Source: Paenibacillus brasilensis
GTDB taxonomy: Bacteria; Bacillota; Bacilli; Paenibacillales; Paenibacillaceae
Reading direction: 5' to 3'
DNA length: 64,000 bases
Assembly (NCBI RefSeq): GCF_009363115.1
Contig: NZ_CP045298.1
Location: 2,871,001 to 2,935,000, forward strand
Below the pieces are notes generated by a model. That model was given only the letters and a program-made list of their open reading frames with translations, ran no database searches and was not told the origin of the DNA. Within the stretch, counting starts at the first letter, position 1. Each line of letters begins with the position of its first letter. This document shows, in pieces, positions 62,275-64,000 of this stretch. The position numbers and the translations under genes were made by a program.

Positions 62275-63239
62275 ATGTTCAGAACGTTGAATCGGAGACT
62301 AAATGCAGCAATGCCGCTGATTACGCCCATCAGCATTCTAATTGGCGTCCTGATCGGTACGCCGTTGTCGGCATACACCGGGTTCTCCCCCTTGCTATTT
62401 GCATTCATGACCTTTGCGGGTAGTATCAGCATGGGTTTCAAAGATTTTGTCCATGTGATGAAGCATCCCGGTCCGCTGATCGCCTGCCTGTTTATTCTTC
62501 ATTTGGCCATGCCGCTGCTGGCGATGATGCTCGGACACTTGGCTTTCGCAGCCGATCCTTATACGATTACCGGACTTATTCTTGGTGCGGCCATCCCTAC
62601 GTGGGTCTCCAGCTTCGTGTGGGTCAACATCTACAAGGGGAATACGGCGCTGACGCTAGCCATCATTTTGATTGACACGATTTTGGCCCCATTCGTCGTG
62701 CCTGGCATGATGTCCGTGCTGATCGGAGCCGATGTACACCTTGATACGTGGGGGATGATGCAGAGCCTCTTTGGGATGATTGTCGTTCCTTCACTAATCG
62801 GCATGGTGTTGAACGAATGGACCCAAGGGAAGATCGAGCAGGTGTGGGGACCTCGGCTGGCCCATTCTCCAAACTGGCTATGGCTCTAGTCGTGATGATT
62901 AACGGATCTGTAATCGCGCCCTATCTGGTCGATTTTAATCTAAAGCTTGTGGGGGTATGCCTGTTGATCATCGCTCTTGCCTCCACCGGATATGTAATTG
63001 GTTACCTGATCCCCAGGCTAATGAGGTGGAACGATGCCGACCGTACGGCGCTTGTCTTTAACGGCGGAATGCGCAATATCAGTGCAGGAGCCGTGCTTGC
63101 CATCACCTACTTCCCGGCTCCGGTAGCGCTCCCCGTGGTGCTAGGAATGATTTTCCAGCAATCCACCGCGTCTCTGGTCGGATTTTTGCTGAGCCGCCAT
63201 GACCGAGGTAAGGCCAAGGAACGGGGAATCGCCGCTTAG
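62275..63239 (+). pseudogene. Bile acid:sodium symporter-family transporter, single-base frameshift
   Basis: ATG 62275 follows AAAAAGGAAG. The first frame (to 62889) gives helices such as MFRTLNRRLNAAMPLITPIS, LLFAFMTFAGSISMGFKDF and ILGAAIPTWVSSFVWVNIYK up to VWGPRLA. A second frame then continues naturally with PFSKLAMALVVMINGSVIAP, NGGMRNISAGAVLAITYFPA and a normal end at 63239. Restoring one C in the CCC run at 62861-62863 joins both into about 321 residues, the normal BASS family length. Real mutation and sequencing error in a short homopolymer are both possible. Confidence 0.85.
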
Positions 63240-63333
63240 AAGGACTCAAATGGGAGATGAATTCTTATATTGGACAGTTGAACTTTTGACGATGCTGCTC
63301 TGTTAATACTGAGCTTAGCAGGGTGGTCATATT

Positions 63334-63366
63334 AAAAATAGACAGCCATGAAGCTGTCTATTTTTA
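63334..63366 (+). terminator. Terminator between the symporter and sigma-54 genes
   Basis: AAAAATAGACAGC (63334-63346) pairs with GCTGTCTATTTTT (63353-63365). Confidence 0.88.
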
Positions 63367-63509
63367 ATTTTGATCCTGCTGCTTTTCCGGTGGAAAGTGA
63401 CAGACCATCTGAAATACAGTTGATTAATAATATTTTTAATACTTACAACGGCTCTTTTCTGAGTAAAGGGGCAGGGCTATAACCGAAATGGTCATCGAAC
63501 ACCGAGGCT

Positions 63510-64000
63510 TTAATAAACTTTTCTCCTGCTAGAAGAAAGATAGCCGAGCTCTTCCCGGTATTTGGCCACTGTTCTGCGTGACAGCTCCAACCCTTCCTTA
63601 GCCAGCAGTTCTGTGATTGCCTGATCCGAAAACGGTTTTTTCTTCTCTTCGCCGTCGATGAGCTGCTTAATACGCATTTTTACGCTCTCCGATGAAGGGG
63701 CATCTCCGTCTTTCGACCCCAGGGCGGAGGTGAAGAAATATTTGAGCTCGAACAATCCACGGGGCGTCTGCATGTATTTGTTACTGATCGCCCGGCTGAT
63801 CGTGGATTCATGCAAGCCGGTACTTTCAGCAATTTCCTTTTGGGTCATCGGTCTAAGGTAATGAACGCCATGCTCGAAAAATTCCCACTGCCTATCAACA
63901 ATGGCTTGGGCTACACGCATCAGGGTCAGGCGGCGCTGCTCAAGGCTATGAATAAGCCATAATGCCGTGTTCATCTTCTCATGTAGAAACTGCTTCTCTG
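63510..64000 (-). CDS. rpoN: RNA polymerase sigma-54 factor, C-terminal part (5' end beyond the window)
   Basis: The frame is open from the right edge. It reads EKQFLHEKMNTALWLIHSLEQRRLTLMRVAQAIVDRQ (core-binding end), then the HTH MTQKEIAESTGLHESTISRAISNKYMQTPRGLFELKYFF and the RpoN box SRRTVAKYREELGYLSS near the C-terminus, which recognises the -24 element. The protein directs enhancer-dependent transcription (SigL in Bacillus). At least 163 residues are visible of an expected 430-450. Confidence 0.95.
   Translation of the reverse strand, partial: EKQFLHEKMNTALWLIHSLEQRRLTLMRVAQAIVDRQWEFFEHGVHYLRPMTQKEIAESTGLHESTISRAISNKYMQTPRGLFELKYFFTSALGSKDGDAPSSESVKMRIKQLIDGEEKKKPFSDQAITELLAKEGLELSRRTVAKYREELGYLSSSRRKVY

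Overview
The window looks like a chromosome segment of a spore-forming Firmicute, most probably a Paenibacillus of the P. polymyxa type. The signs are moderate GC, strong AAGGAGG-type ribosome sites, frequent GTG/TTG starts, a T-box ahead of thrS, a YwaC-like small alarmone synthetase, luxS, csaA, an ECF41-type sigma factor, YtrA-type GntR regulation and many small regulators. No rRNA, tRNA or CRISPR array was seen. The genus call is inference from protein style.

Layout. 1-4.6 kb: a YesM-type sensor kinase (cut by the left edge) beside a three-gene sugar ABC importer. 4.8-6.4 kb: reductase and WYL regulator, divergent. 6.5-10.4 kb: SNF2 helicase with a partner gene. 10.6-14.4 kb: a VanY-type peptidase, then a compact operon with an unrecognised protein, a Ser/Gly lipoprotein, an ATP-grasp glutathionylspermidine-synthase-like ligase and a DUF350 membrane protein. 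14.6-19.5 kb: oxidoreductase, MarR-controlled drug exporter, frameshifted sugar permease. 19.5-25.2 kb: T-box/thrS, alarmone synthetase, and luxS, a nonsense-interrupted SDR gene and metQ.

25.15-29.56 kb is a mobile-element patchwork. The two ends of one IS3-family element face each other across an IS110 element (with a candidate bridge-RNA region), an XRE regulator and a muconolactone-isomerase-like gene under a near-perfect 30-bp palindrome. 29.6-42.4 kb is ordinary chromosome: AraC and MerR (decayed) regulators, csaA, UvrD-type helicase, zinc-ribbon protein, TrmB-like regulator, NUDIX hydrolase, mscL, and an ECF41 sigma factor with its carboxymuconolactone-decarboxylase partner behind a recognisable ECF promoter.

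42.5-48.9 kb has a membrane-anchored DJ-1/PfpI protein between inverted repeats, a 419-bp IS231-like mini-element with an 11-bp target duplication, a dense cluster of DnaA boxes, a UgtP-like glycosyltransferase, map, and two pseudogenes. 49-55.4 kb holds an acetyltransferase, a DUF438/hemerythrin/PAS protein and a GntR-controlled double ABC exporter operon. 55.8-60.2 kb is rich in gene debris (malic enzyme/alanine dehydrogenase chimera, TnsD-like/MaoC chimera, IS30 tail) around an intact LysR, tautomerase and hydrolase cluster. 60.4-64 kb has an amino-acid permease, a frameshifted bile-acid-symporter-type gene and the C-terminal part of sigma-54, cut by the right edge.

The most unusual items are the DnaA-box cluster, the amidoligase operon, the split IS3 element with its passengers, and the two nested repeat/mobile structures around the DJ-1 gene.
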